Shown piece by piece: positions 32,994 to 42,936 of a stretch of 64,000 bases of DNA. Origin of the DNA: Clostridium_AF sediminicola. GTDB taxonomy: Bacteria > Bacillota > Clostridia > Clostridiales > Clostridiaceae. Made by a program: the position numbers and the translations under genes. Under the pieces are notes generated by a model, which worked only from the letters and a program-made list of their open reading frames with translations, had not been told where the DNA came from and did no database searches. The number at the start of each line of letters is the position of its first letter. Positions within the stretch are counted from its first letter, which is position 1. The DNA lies in contig NZ_BAABMF010000002.1 of NCBI RefSeq assembly GCF_050402865.1, positions 124,001-188,000 of the forward strand, read 5' to 3'.

Positions 32994-35501
32994 TTATTGA
33001 TTTCTTCCACAACAATTTTTATACTTTCTACCACTTCCACATGGACATGGTTCATTTCTTCCTACTTTTTTATCTTTTCTTGTAACAGGTCCTTTTTTCA
33101 CAGAATCATCGCTTCTGTTTGTATATGTTTCCTTAACTACTCTTTCTCTTTCAGGACGTTTTTCTATATGAACATGGAATAAATATTTAACAGTATCTAC
33201 TTTTATTCCATAAATCATCGCATCAAACATTTGACTACCTTCAAATTGGTAAGCTTGAACTGGATCTTGCTGTCTATATGCTCTCAGTCCAATACCTCTT
33301 CTTAAGTGATCCATATCATCAATATGTGCCATCCATTTTGTATCAACAACTCTTAAAAGAATAACTCTTTCAACTTCTCTCATTTGTTCAGAAGTAAATT
33401 GTTCTTCTTTTTCGTTATACAAATTTATAGCTATATTAATTAACTTTTGCTTTATTTCATCATTAGGTAACCCTTTTATTTCCTCTGTTTTGATTATGTT
33501 TTTAGGAATACATATTTCTTCTAAATACGCTATTAACTTATTTAATTCAGTATGTAATTCTTCTGCAACTCCAGATAAATGAGTATCAACTGTCTGAGAA
33601 ATAACTTCATGAATCATTTTCTCAACTTGACCTTTTAAATCTTCCCCTTCAAGTACTTCAGCTCTTTGTTTATATATAACCTCTCTTTGTTGATTCATAA
33701 CATCATCGTATTGAAGTACATTTTTTCTTATATCAAAGTTATTGCCTTCAACTTTCTTTTGAGCGCTTTCTATAGCATTTGAAACCATTTTACTTTCAAT
33801 AACATCATCATCTTCTAGCCCAAGCTTATCAACTATAGTTTGGAATCTTTCAGATGCAAATATTCTCATCAAATCATCTTCAAGAGAAACATAGAATCTT
33901 GAGAAACCTGGGTCTCCTTGACGTCCTGAACGACCTCTAAGCTGATTATCAATACGTCTAGACTCATGTCTTTCAGTACCAATAACTTTTAATCCTCCTA
34001 ATTCTTTTACTCCCTCTTCAAGTTTAATATCAGTACCACGACCAGCCATATTAGTAGCTATTGTAACTCCACCTTTTACTCCTGCATGTGAAATTATTTC
34101 AGCCTCCATTTCATGGTACTTAGCATTTAAAACTTTATGCGGAACTCCTTTTCTTTTTAATAATGAAGATAGTAATTCTGATGTTTCTATACTAACAGTA
34201 CCTACCAGTACTGGCTGACCTTTTTCATACGTCTCTGCTATATCATTAACTATTGCATTTAACTTTCCATTCTTAGTTTTATAAACCAAATCTGGTGAAT
34301 CTTCTCTTGCTATAGGTTCATGAGTTGGAATAACCATTACATCCAAACCATATATTTCTCTAAATTCGTTTTCTTCTGTTTGTGCAGTTCCTGTCATACC
34401 AGATAGTTTATCATACATTCTGAAGTAATTTTGGAATGTTATTGTTGCAAGTGTTTTTGATTCCTTTTGAATTTTAACATTTTCTTTTGCTTCAATTGCC
34501 TGATGCAGCCCATCACTATATCTTCTACCTTCCATAAGCCTTCCAGTAAATTCATCAACTATAATAACTTCATCATCTTTTACCATGTAATCAATATCTC
34601 TCTTCATGATATAATTACCTTTTAAAGATTGGACTACATGATGTTGTATTTGCATGTTTTCAGCATCTGCATAGTTATCTAAATGAAAATAACTTTCAGC
34701 TTTCTTTACACCTTCATCAGTTAAAATTACAGAATTACTTTTTTCATCTACTGTATAGTCTTCATTAGTTAGAGATTTTGCAAAAAAGTCTGCTACCTTA
34801 TAAAAATCAGTTGATTTATCCCCTGCACCTGATATAATAAGCGGTGTTCTAGCTTCATCGATTAAAATTGAGTCAACTTCATCTACAATACAAAAATTAA
34901 GTTTTCCCTGAACTTTTTCTTTTTTATAGATAACCATGTTATCTCTTAAATAGTCAAATCCAAACTCATTATTTGTTCCATATGTAATATCACAATTATA
35001 TGCTTCTCTTCTTTCTTCATTACTTAAACCGTGAATAATTACACCTGTTTTTAATCCTAGGAATTCGTATATTCTTCCCATTTCTTCGGCATCTCTACTT
35101 GCAAGATAATCATTTACTGTAATAATGTGTACTCCATTACCTGTTAATCCATTCAAGTAAGCAGGAAGTGTTGCAACTAATGTCTTACCTTCACCAGTTT
35201 TCATTTCAGATATTCTGCCTTGATGAAGCACAATGGCACCCATCATTTGCTCCCTGAAATGTCTTAATCCAAGAACTCTAACTGATGTTTCTCTAACTAC
35301 AGCAAATGCTTCAGTTAATATATCATCTAAAGTTTCTCCCTTAGATAGTCTTTGTTTAAACTCATCAGTTTTTAATCTTAATTGAGTATCAGATAAAGCT
35401 TTCATTTCACTTTCATATGAATCTATTTTATCTAATGTGCCTACTAATTTTTTTAATTCTCTATCACTATATGTACCAAACAGTTTTTCAAATAATCCCA
35501 T
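32994..35501 (-). CDS. secA: Preprotein translocase ATPase SecA
   Basis: Motor of the Sec export pathway, 835 residues. Walker A region MKTGEGKTLVATLPAYL at about 100, DEAD-like VDEVDSILIDEARTPL, the preprotein cross-linking domain, GTDIKLEEGV and GRSGRQGDPG of the second nucleotide-binding fold, then a C-terminal zinc tail CPCGSGRKYKNCCG for SecB or membrane contact. ATG 35501 follows GCGAGGT; the extension to 35540 has no ribosome site of its own. Its neighbours hpf and prfB form a conserved Firmicute block. Confidence 0.98.
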   Translation of the reverse strand: MGLFEKLFGTYSDRELKKLVGTLDKIDSYESEMKALSDTQLRLKTDEFKQRLSKGETLDDILTEAFAVVRETSVRVLGLRHFREQMMGAIVLHQGRISEMKTGEGKTLVATLPAYLNGLTGNGVHIITVNDYLASRDAEEMGRIYEFLGLKTGVIIHGLSNEERREAYNCDITYGTNNEFGFDYLRDNMVIYKKEKVQGKLNFCIVDEVDSILIDEARTPLIISGAGDKSTDFYKVADFFAKSLTNEDYTVDEKSNSVILTDEGVKKAESYFHLDNYADAENMQIQHHVVQSLKGNYIMKRDIDYMVKDDEVIIVDEFTGRLMEGRRYSDGLHQAIEAKENVKIQKESKTLATITFQNYFRMYDKLSGMTGTAQTEENEFREIYGLDVMVIPTHEPIAREDSPDLVYKTKNGKLNAIVNDIAETYEKGQPVLVGTVSIETSELLSSLLKRKGVPHKVLNAKYHEMEAEIISHAGVKGGVTIATNMAGRGTDIKLEEGVKELGGLKVIGTERHESRRIDNQLRGRSGRQGDPGFSRFYVSLEDDLMRIFASERFQTIVDKLGLEDDDVIESKMVSNAIESAQKKVEGNNFDIRKNVLQYDDVMNQQREVIYKQRAEVLEGEDLKGQVEKMIHEVISQTVDTHLSGVAEELHTELNKLIAYLEEICIPKNIIKTEEIKGLPNDEIKQKLINIAINLYNEKEEQFTSEQMREVERVILLRVVDTKWMAHIDDMDHLRRGIGLRAYRQQDPVQAYQFEGSQMFDAMIYGIKVDTVKYLFHVHIEKRPERERVVKETYTNRSDDSVKKGPVTRKDKKVGRNEPCPCGSGRKYKNCCGRNQ

Positions 35502-35695
35502 TTTACCGACCTCGCTATGTGTTTTTTTATGTTTTAACATACTGTTAAATAATCTAATTTATATATATTGAATTAAAACATAGTTTTTGACTATACTTAA
35601 TTATTATACCATTTGGGTATAACTCCTTCAATAAATTATAAAGCCACACACATCTATATACCATTAAAAAATTATTAATTTTTTTAAAACAAATA

Positions 35696-35722
35696 AATAA
35701 AGGAGGATTATCCTCCTTTATT
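35696..35722 (-). terminator. Terminator at the end of hpf
   Basis: Stem AATAAAGGAGGA (35696-35707) with TCCTCCTTTATT (35711-35722). It overlaps the hpf stop codon and is followed on the minus strand by a T-rich run. Confidence 0.7.
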
Positions 35723-36252
35723 CAAAATTCAGGTTCTATTAAACCATAATTTCCATCTTTTCTTTTATATAAAACATTAACATCATCTGTATCAGCATTT
35801 TTGTAAACAAAGAAGTTATGACCTAGCATTTCTAATTGAAGAATTGCTTCCTCATCTGACATTGGTTTCATAGCAAACTTCTTAGTTTTTACTATTTTAC
35901 CTTCTTGCTCTTCCTCTTTACTAATTCCACTAAAGACTTGATATCTCAAAGAATCTCCTGTATATTTTCTTCTTTCAAGTTTTGTTTTTTGTTTTCTTAT
36001 TTGTCTGATAAGTTTTTCTGTAACAACATCAAGTGCTACATACATATCCTCATTTACTTCTTCACCTCTTAATATAACTCCATTGAAAGGTATTGTGACT
36101 TCTATAATATGTCTACTCTTTTGAACACTCAAAGTAGCACTCACTTCTACTTCTGGCTTAAAATACTTCTCCAATTTCCACAATTTATTTTCTACCGCAT
36201 TTCTTAGTCCTTCAGTAATTTGAATGTTTTTGCCACTAACTGTAATCTTCAT
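35722..36252 (-). CDS. hpf: Ribosome hibernation promoting factor, long form
   Basis: The protein has 176 residues. The N-terminal S30AE domain (1-100, MKITVSGKNIQITEGLRNAV to LDVVTEKLIRQIRKQKTKL) binds the decoding centre, and the C-terminal domain (about 115-176, KTKKFAMKPMSDEEAILQLE, FFVYKNADTDDVNVLYKRKD) makes 100S ribosome dimers. Both domains mark the long form of Firmicutes. ATG 36252 follows AGAGGGGC. The 235-base gap upstream is AT-rich and must hold its promoter; I see no clear consensus there. Confidence 0.97.
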   Translation of the reverse strand: MKITVSGKNIQITEGLRNAVENKLWKLEKYFKPEVEVSATLSVQKSRHIIEVTIPFNGVILRGEEVNEDMYVALDVVTEKLIRQIRKQKTKLERRKYTGDSLRYQVFSGISKEEEQEGKIVKTKKFAMKPMSDEEAILQLEMLGHNFFVYKNADTDDVNVLYKRKDGNYGLIEPEF

Positions 36253-36487
36253 AAAGTCAGCCCCTCTCTTATTATGTAAAATTGATATTAATTTTTATCT
36301 AGATGATTTTTGTTATATATATATTTTATTACTAATTTATCCTAAAAACAAATTCATTTTTTGAATATATTAAATAATTAAGCAATTTATTCTGTTCTTA
36401 TTTAATAATCCTTATTAAAACACCCTTTTTTACCCACTTTTATGAGAAGAATCATTTTGAAAAATATGCTATAATAGTATTGGTGGG

Positions 36488-37168
36488 TTAAATTCGTCCC
36501 CTCGCCACCGACAAAATCACAATTTCTTTTGCTCCACCTTTTAACAATTCTTCCCTGCAAAAATAACTCGTAGATCCCGTAGTAATAACATCATCTACCA
36601 ATAATATTGATGAATCCTCAATATAACTATGTTTTCTTATTTTAAAAGAACCTCTAAGGTTATCCCATCTACTTTCTTTATCTAACCCTATTTGATCTTT
36701 TGTTTCAACTACTTTATATAACACATCAATAACACCAATATTTATTTTTTCTCCTAATTTCTTAGCTAAATATTTACTTTGATTATACCCTCTTTTTTTT
36801 AATGAAGTTCTAGAAGATGGTACAAAGGTAATGTAATCAAAATTTAAATCATTATTCTTTACATAATCATATAAAAATTCCACTAAAACAGCACCTGCTT
36901 TAAAATCACTTTCATATTTTAATTTAATTATTAGATTTTTAACCACACCAGAATAATACGAATAACTATGGCAAATAAAGTTTATATCTTCTTTATTTAC
37001 GTCCATAGGTTCTCTGCATAATTCAATTTTACCACTACATTTGCAACATAATACTATATTTTCGTACAGATACTCCCCACAACAAGGGCATTTATTTTCT
37101 TCTGCAAATATTATATCAAGAATACAATCTAATATATATTTTGCATTTTTAATAATTTCATTTCCCAT
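36488..37168 (-). CDS. comFC: ComF-family phosphoribosyltransferase-like protein
   Basis: The protein has 226 residues. An N-terminal zinc finger CPCCGEYLYENIVLCCKCSG (about 24-43), a middle segment YYSGVVKNLIIKLKYESDFKAG, and the PRPP-binding loop ILLVDDVITTGSTSYFCREE near 190-209, all as in ComFC, which takes part in uptake or processing of DNA during transformation. ATG 37168 overlaps the upstream gene by 40 bases, so translation is coupled. It completes a comFA-like/comFC pair beside hpf and secA, as in Bacillus. Whether this organism is competent is not known. Confidence 0.9.
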   Translation of the reverse strand: MGNEIIKNAKYILDCILDIIFAEENKCPCCGEYLYENIVLCCKCSGKIELCREPMDVNKEDINFICHSYSYYSGVVKNLIIKLKYESDFKAGAVLVEFLYDYVKNNDLNFDYITFVPSSRTSLKKRGYNQSKYLAKKLGEKINIGVIDVLYKVVETKDQIGLDKESRWDNLRGSFKIRKHSYIEDSSILLVDDVITTGSTSYFCREELLKGGAKEIVILSVARGRI

Positions 37169-38157
37169 GCTTCTTTATTAAAATTCCTTATTATATTTTT
37201 TGATTTTTCAATTTCTATATTTTCATCTTTTGCAATAAAAATCACTTCTCCAGAATGTCTTTTCTCTTTTCTTCCTACTTTTCCACATATATAAACAAGT
37301 TTTTTATAATTAAATAAAATATTATCAGCAAAGAATACCATGACATTAATATTACTTATATCCAAGTCTTTGTTTTTATAATCGTTAGTAATTATTATAG
37401 TTTTTTTTCTATTTAGAAATTTTTTTATTTCCTTATCATCTAAACCATTATCAAAAAAACAATAAACATCTTTTGCTAAATTCTTACAGTATTTAAATAA
37501 ATAATTATATACTTTCTTGACTTTTTCTATATCTGGAACATATATAACAACTTTCCTACTACTTTCTAATGACCATTTTATATACTCGTAAGCAACATAA
37601 GGAATATCCTTATTCAAGTCTATTTTGGTTTTAAAAAGAGTAGGTTCTACTAAAGGACACCCATTATCTCTTATAGGTAAAATTATCTCCTTATTTCCAT
37701 TAAAAATACATTCAAAATTATAAGAAATTATCTTTCCTCTAATATTTATCAATCTTATCATATTTTTTATCAATTCATTGTATGAAACTTTAATCACGCT
37801 GCTAATTCCGTTGTATATTATAAGGTCAAATTTACCATTAATTGACTTAAATTTTGTACTTTTAGTTATAACCAAACTAGAAGAATTCTCTTCATAATTT
37901 TCTCTAATATACATATAATTTCTAAACTTACTATACTTTTTAATTAAATCTATTATCTCAATATCATTTTCATTTTCATCAGTAACATATAGTACTTTTT
38001 TTCTAGTTTCTAAATTACTAAGAATAATTTCATATAGAATATTGGAAGAATTGTATGGAGTAGTTACTATATTTAGAAATTTTTCTTTTCCATAGCACCA
38101 TTTAATCAATTCTTTGCTAATTTTTTTCTTCTCATTATCAATCAAAAAAGAATTCAC
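37129..38157 (-). CDS. Degenerate ComFA-like helicase without Walker A
   Basis: The protein has 342 residues. The position directly before comFC and the C-terminal end KLVYICGKVGRK then GEVIFIAKDE match the last helicase motif of ComFA (GRVGR followed by GEVIFF). A second RecA-like fold is suggested by KVVIYVPDIEKVKKVYNYL and IIITNDYKNKDLDISNI. The usual GxGKT loop is absent: the matching N-terminal place reads VTTPYNSSNILYEII. DEAD-type residues are replaced by FDLIIYNG. The N-terminal zinc finger of ComFA is also missing. GTG 38157 is the start. ATP-driven translocation looks unlikely. Confidence 0.65.
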   Translation of the reverse strand: MNSFLIDNEKKKISKELIKWCYGKEKFLNIVTTPYNSSNILYEIILSNLETRKKVLYVTDENENDIEIIDLIKKYSKFRNYMYIRENYEENSSSLVITKSTKFKSINGKFDLIIYNGISSVIKVSYNELIKNMIRLINIRGKIISYNFECIFNGNKEIILPIRDNGCPLVEPTLFKTKIDLNKDIPYVAYEYIKWSLESSRKVVIYVPDIEKVKKVYNYLFKYCKNLAKDVYCFFDNGLDDKEIKKFLNRKKTIIITNDYKNKDLDISNINVMVFFADNILFNYKKLVYICGKVGRKEKRHSGEVIFIAKDENIEIEKSKNIIRNFNKEAWEMKLLKMQNIY

Positions 38158-38178
38158 TCAAATTCACCCACTCCATCA

Positions 38179-40389
38179 TTATTTTATAATATCATCGTCT
38201 AATATATTTAAAATTCTCCATTTCAAACCAGAGTATCTATCATAACTTTTTGTATTGCTTATCATAAAATGTAATGCTTTCTTATTTCCTACTAAAACAA
38301 CTAATTTTTTTGCTCTTGTTATCCCAGTATATAATAAATTTTTATTCATTAATAATGGTGGTCCCATAAACATCGGTACAATTACTACTGGAAACTCACT
38401 GCCTTGACTTTTATGAATTGTCATTGCATAAGCCAGTTCTAGTTCATCATAATATAGATCATCGTATTCAACTCTCCGATTATCATCAAATAGTACACTT
38501 ATTTTATTTTTGTAAATATTCTCAATATACCCAATATCTCCGTTATAAACTCCTGTACCTTCTTCTCCATCTAGTGTTTTCCATTTTAGTGTATAGTTAT
38601 TCTTCACTTGCATTACTTTATCTCTAACTCTAAAAACACCATTTTTCAATTCCTTTTCTGCCTTAGCTTCACTTTTAGGGTTTAATATCTCTTGAAGTTT
38701 TGGGTTTAAATTAGAAATCCCTAATATCCCCTTTTTCATAGGAGACAAAACTTGCATATCTCTTATACTATCCCATGCTTTATTAAACTTAGGTAACCTT
38801 TTATATATTAAATCTATCAATAAATTCATTATCAAATGAGGGTTATCTTCATTTAAAAAATAAAAATCTGTATCTTTCTTATTAAGTACAGGCATCTCTC
38901 CACTATTTATTTTATGCGCATTTACAACAATCATACTTTCTCCAGACTGCCTAAAAATATCTTTTAGTTTTACTACCTTCACACATTTGCTTCCTATCAA
39001 ATCCCCCAAAACATTTCCAGGCCCAACTGATGGTAGTTGATCTGCATCTCCAACAATTATAAGTCTAGTCCCCTTTGGGATAGCCTTTAACAAACTATTC
39101 ATTAACATAACATCTATCATAGAAGCCTCGTCAACAATTAAAACATCGCATTCTAAGGGAGATTCTTCACCTTTCTGAAAAGCATAATCGTCTTCATCAT
39201 TAAAACCAAACTCCAATAATCTATGTATAGTCTTTGCTTCACGTCCAGTTGCTTCCGACATCCTTTTAGCAGCTCTTCCTGTAGGCGCAGCCATAAGTAC
39301 AGCCATACTGGCATTTTCGAATATTTCAATTATGCATTTTATTATAGTCGTCTTACCTGTACCTGGACCTCCTGTAATTATTTCGATTCCATTTTCAAAT
39401 GCACCTTTAATCGCTTCCTTCTGGATATCTGCAAATTTAATTTTATTATGTTCTTCAAAATCTTTAATTTCTTCTTCTATATTAATCTTAATCTTTTTAT
39501 ATTCATCAGTTGCTAAAGTTAGTATATTTACTGTTACACCTAATTCATAGTAATAATAAGATAAAGCGAAAACACACTTTACTCCATTGATTTCGTCAAT
39601 TCTTATTTTATGTTTTAAAGCACACTCGCTTATATTTGTTAATATTTTATTTTTATCAACTAATAGTATTTTATTACATTCATTTATCAAATTATCCATA
39701 GGCATATAGGTGTTCCCCATGGAACAAAATTGGTTGATAACAAATACGATTCCGCTTTGAATCCTAAATGGAGAATCAATTTCTATTCCCATATTTCTTG
39801 CAATTTTATCAGCTATTTTAAATCCAATTCCTCTTACCTCTTCAACAAGTAAATATGGATTATCTTTCACTACGCCTATTGAGTCTTTACCGAATTTTTT
39901 ATGAATTTCTACACAATTTTTTGCCGTTAAGCCATATGTTTGAAAAAAAATCATTATGTTTCTAATCTCTATACTATTTGAATATGATTCTGCAATCTTT
40001 TTTGCTTTCTTCTCACCGATACCTTCAATTTCAGTCAGTCTTTCTATACTTGTATCTAAAATTTTCAGAGTATTTTCTCCAAAAAAATCAACTATTTTTT
40101 TTGCTGTCACTGGCCCAATTCCAGATATTACTCCTGAAGATAAATATTTTTTTATACCTTCCAAAGAACTGGGAACAATTTCCTCACATGAGTCAATTTT
40201 AAATTGCTGCCCAAACTGAGGATGAATAACCCACTCACCTTGAAGTTTTAAGTTGATTTTCTCTCTAATGTATGGAACAATCCCTGTTATTGTATAAGTA
40301 TTATCATCTTCTTTAATCTTGGCTACCACATATCCATTTTTATCATTATGAAAAATAATATCTGTCACTGTACCTAAAATTTCTGACAT
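38179..40389 (-). CDS. recD2: ATP-dependent RecD-like DNA helicase RecD2
   Basis: The protein has 736 residues. An N-terminal OB-like domain (ILGTVTDIIFHNDKNGYVVA) and two helix-hairpin-helix motifs (about 85-200, GIGPVTAKKIVDFFG and IEGIGEKKAKKI) precede the superfamily 1 helicase core: Walker A GGPGTGKTT, VDEASMIDV, GDADQLPSVGPG and the final AMTIHKSQGSEF. This is the long, RecBC-independent RecD2 of Firmicutes, which works in DNA repair and replication fork support. ATG 40389 follows AGGAGAGAG by 3-4 bases; the extension to 40425 has no better site. Confidence 0.97.
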   Translation of the reverse strand: MSEILGTVTDIIFHNDKNGYVVAKIKEDDNTYTITGIVPYIREKINLKLQGEWVIHPQFGQQFKIDSCEEIVPSSLEGIKKYLSSGVISGIGPVTAKKIVDFFGENTLKILDTSIERLTEIEGIGEKKAKKIAESYSNSIEIRNIMIFFQTYGLTAKNCVEIHKKFGKDSIGVVKDNPYLLVEEVRGIGFKIADKIARNMGIEIDSPFRIQSGIVFVINQFCSMGNTYMPMDNLINECNKILLVDKNKILTNISECALKHKIRIDEINGVKCVFALSYYYYELGVTVNILTLATDEYKKIKINIEEEIKDFEEHNKIKFADIQKEAIKGAFENGIEIITGGPGTGKTTIIKCIIEIFENASMAVLMAAPTGRAAKRMSEATGREAKTIHRLLEFGFNDEDDYAFQKGEESPLECDVLIVDEASMIDVMLMNSLLKAIPKGTRLIIVGDADQLPSVGPGNVLGDLIGSKCVKVVKLKDIFRQSGESMIVVNAHKINSGEMPVLNKKDTDFYFLNEDNPHLIMNLLIDLIYKRLPKFNKAWDSIRDMQVLSPMKKGILGISNLNPKLQEILNPKSEAKAEKELKNGVFRVRDKVMQVKNNYTLKWKTLDGEEGTGVYNGDIGYIENIYKNKISVLFDDNRRVEYDDLYYDELELAYAMTIHKSQGSEFPVVIVPMFMGPPLLMNKNLLYTGITRAKKLVVLVGNKKALHFMISNTKSYDRYSGLKWRILNILDDDIIK

Positions 40390-40569
40390 AAACTCTCTCC
40401 TAATTATTTTATGGTTACACTTCATAAGTATTTTACTTAAAATTGTTTAACTAAACGTATATATAATATAATTATAATGCAAATATTTATTTTCTCAACT
40501 TTTATGATATCATGCTTTAACCACTTTACATATATTAGTTTTGACATTTAATAATCTGCTTAAACATTA

Positions 40570-40603
40570 AAGAGGTATATCACAATAATGTGAAATACCT
40601 CTT
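40570..40603 (-). terminator. Hairpin downstream of metK
   Basis: Stem AAGAGGTAT (40570-40578) with ATACCTCTT (40595-40603) and an inner TCACA/TGTGA pairing. Only three T residues follow on the minus strand, so it is a moderate terminator. Confidence 0.55.
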
Positions 40604-40612
40604 CTTAAAATT

Positions 40613-41788
40613 TTATAGATATTTTTTTATTTCTTCTACTTTGTTAAGTTCTTCCCATGGAAGCTCTAAATCATTTCTACCAAAATGACCATATGCAGCT
40701 GTTTGTTTGTATATAGGTCTTCTTAATTCCAATTCCTCAATAATAGCCCCTGGTCTTAAATCAAATACTTTATTTATAATCTTAACAATTTCTTCTTCAT
40801 TTAATTTTGAAGTACCAAAAGTATCTACTGTTACTGAAACCGGCTGAGCTACGCCTATTGCATAAGCTAGTTCAATTTCTAATTTATCAGCAATTCCAGC
40901 AGCAACTAAGTTTTTAGCAACCCATCTAGCTGCATAAGCTGCTGATCTATCAACTTTAGTACAATCCTTACCAGAGAATGCGCCACCACCGTGTCTACCC
41001 ATTCCACCATAAGTATCTACAATAATTTTTCTACCTGTCAACCCTGAATCACCCTGAGGCCCTCCAATTACAAATCTTCCTGTTGGGTTAATGAAAAATT
41101 TTGTTTTTGAATCCAACCATTCAGTTGGTATAATTTGTTTTACAACATTCTCTATTAAATCTTCTCTGATTTTTTCTTGAGAAACCTCTGAGTCATGTTG
41201 TGTTGAAATTACAACAGTATCAATTCTAACCGGTTTATCATCTTCATATTCTACCGTCACTTGCGTCTTACCATCTGGTCTTAAATATGATAAAGTCCCA
41301 TTCTTTCTAACTTCTGTTAATCTTCTTGATAATTTTTGTGCTAAACTTATAGGTAAAGGCATATATTCTTCAGTTTCATTACTAGCATAACCAAACATCA
41401 TACCTTGATCTCCAGCTCCTACCGATTCCACATTAGCTTTTTCACCTTCTTTAAATTCTAAGGCATTATCAACTCCCATTGCTATATCAGCTGATTGTTC
41501 ATCAATAGAAGTCATTACTGCACAAGTATCACAATCAAATCCATATTTAGCTCTCGTATATCCGATTTCTCTTATAGTATTTCTCACTACTTTTGGTATA
41601 TCAACATAGCAATTAGTAGATATCTCACCCATTACCATTACCATTCCAGTTGTAACAGCCGTTTCACACGCTACTCTTCCATTCGGATCTTTCTCCATAA
41701 TCGCATCTAATATAGCATCTGATATTTGGTCACAAATTTTATCTGGATGTCCTTCTGTAACAGATTCAGATGTAAATAATTTTCTCAT
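40613..41788 (-). CDS. metK: S-adenosylmethionine synthetase
   Basis: Makes SAM from methionine and ATP. The protein has 391 residues. Signature stretches are TSESVTEGHPDKICDQISDA near the start, GAGDQGMMFGYA, and GGGAFSGKD. ATG 41788 lies 8 bases after GGGGAG; two in-frame ATGs upstream are too near that site. A SAM-I riboswitch and a terminator precede the gene, so the product shuts off its own synthesis. Confidence 0.98.
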   Translation of the reverse strand: MRKLFTSESVTEGHPDKICDQISDAILDAIMEKDPNGRVACETAVTTGMVMVMGEISTNCYVDIPKVVRNTIREIGYTRAKYGFDCDTCAVMTSIDEQSADIAMGVDNALEFKEGEKANVESVGAGDQGMMFGYASNETEEYMPLPISLAQKLSRRLTEVRKNGTLSYLRPDGKTQVTVEYEDDKPVRIDTVVISTQHDSEVSQEKIREDLIENVVKQIIPTEWLDSKTKFFINPTGRFVIGGPQGDSGLTGRKIIVDTYGGMGRHGGGAFSGKDCTKVDRSAAYAARWVAKNLVAAGIADKLEIELAYAIGVAQPVSVTVDTFGTSKLNEEEIVKIINKVFDLRPGAIIEELELRRPIYKQTAAYGHFGRNDLELPWEELNKVEEIKKYL

Positions 41789-41812
41789 AGCCATCGCTCC
41801 CCTCAAAAATTA

Positions 41813-41840
41813 AACCTCTTCAATAATTATCGAAGAGGTT
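41813..41840 (-). terminator. Expression-platform terminator of the SAM-I riboswitch
   Basis: Stem AACCTCTTC (41813-41821) with GAAGAGGTT (41832-41840) between aptamer and metK, followed on the minus strand by TTTAATTTTT. It should form when SAM is bound. Confidence 0.75.
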
Positions 41841-41856
41841 GTGAACTGAATCGTCA

Positions 41857-41953
41857 CTTATCTCGCAGTTTCCTGCAGGATTTAGCACCTTGGTACAAAT
41901 TAGTACTGGTTGCTGGGCTTCACCGGGCCATTCCCTCCACCTCTCTTGATAAG
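41857..41953 (-). promoter_or_regulatory. SAM-I riboswitch (S-box)
   Basis: The minus strand starts CTTATCAAGAGAGGTGGAGG and shows GGAATGGCCC, GAAGCCCAGCAACC, AAGGTGCTAAATCC and closes with GAGATAAG, which pairs with the opening CTTATC. This is the complete S-box consensus. It controls metK. Confidence 0.97.
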
Positions 41954-42069
41954 TATTAAGAGTTTTTTATTTTATTATCAAATCGTAATTATAGTAACAC
42001 AGTAAAAAATAAGTGTCAATATAATTTTTTAATAAAAGTAAAAAACATCAATATTTAAATTGATGTTTT

Positions 42070-42153
42070 TGGTGGAGGAAGATGGATTCGAACCATCGAA
42101 GCTAACGCAACAGATTTACAGTCTGCCCCCTTTGGCCACTCGGGAACTCCTCC
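42070..42153 (-). tRNA. tRNA-Tyr (anticodon GTA), copy 2 of array
   Basis: Cloverleaf with long variable arm, 84 bases with encoded CCA. Acceptor GGAGGAG pairs with TTCCTCC. The anticodon loop CTGTAAA gives GTA. It is identical to the tRNA-Tyr at 42283-42366. Confidence 0.97.
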
Positions 42154-42196
42154 AAATAATATTTATTTTTAAACTTAACCCAATTGTATTTTTGAA

Positions 42197-42272
42197 TGGT
42201 GGGCACAACAGGGCTCGAACCTGTGACCCCCTGCTTGTAAGGCAGGTGCTCTCCCAGCTGAGCTATGCGCCC
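42197..42272 (-). tRNA. tRNA-Val (anticodon TAC)
   Basis: Standard 76-base cloverleaf with encoded CCA. Acceptor GGGCGCA, anticodon loop CTTACAA (TAC), T arm AGGTTCGAGCCCT. It lies between the two tyrosine tRNAs. Confidence 0.97.
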
Positions 42273-42282
42273 ATTCATTAAA

Positions 42283-42366
42283 TGGTGGAGGAAGATGGAT
42301 TCGAACCATCGAAGCTAACGCAACAGATTTACAGTCTGCCCCCTTTGGCCACTCGGGAACTCCTCC
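42283..42366 (-). tRNA. tRNA-Tyr (anticodon GTA), copy 1 of array
   Basis: Same sequence as 42070-42153, with the long variable arm of tyrosine tRNA and encoded CCA. The presence of two identical genes in one array suggests local duplication. Confidence 0.97.
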
Positions 42367-42371
42367 ACAAT

Positions 42372-42447
<76 letters not shown>

Positions 42448-42487
42448 TTATTAAGTTGTGTCGGTATTTAATTCGCCGACGAAATAT

Positions 42488-42516
42488 AGTATAACTAGTT
42501 ATTAGATATATTTCAA
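42488..42516 (-). promoter_or_regulatory. Promoter of the four-tRNA array
   Basis: Minus strand -35 TTGAAA (42511-42516), 17-bp spacer, -10 TATACT (42488-42493). The predicted start is about 33 bases before tRNA-Thr. I see no gene in the rest of 42517-42794. Confidence 0.65.
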
Positions 42517-42799
42517 CCTCAGTATACGCCCATTATCGACTATTAAATCAACCTTTCTTTATAATCCTTCTATATACTAGCTATTTCTTATATAATCATT
42601 TCCCTTTTTTATAACAATTTTTATATTATCACTATATAAAGAAATAAATTGCTCACTCGTAAAATTTAACAAATAAATTATTCTTTATGAAAAACAATTT
42701 CTATACTATAATAGTTCATATCCCCTTATAACGAGGAGATGTTTTTAAAAGATGTTAATAATACTTTTCTAGTTCTCAATTGAAATAAAATACGAACCA

Positions 42800-42915
42800 A
42801 GTTAGTTAAGAGTTAATGAACTTTTGCTATGCAAAAGAAATCATTTATCTTTTATTTAATTAAAAGCTTTCGATTGGGACAGGTATCCACAACTTGTCAC
42901 TTATCACTTGTAACT
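42800..42915. repeat. Dispersed intergenic repeat, copy B
   Basis: TTTAATTAAAAGCTTTCG, AGGTATCCACAACTTGTCAC and TTATCACTTGTAACTATAAA repeat the element at 4663-4795. It lies immediately before the ribosome site of the TtcA-like gene and adds a false in-frame extension back to 42829. Confidence 0.6.
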
Positions 42916-42936
42916 ATAAATAAACGGAGGATTCAT

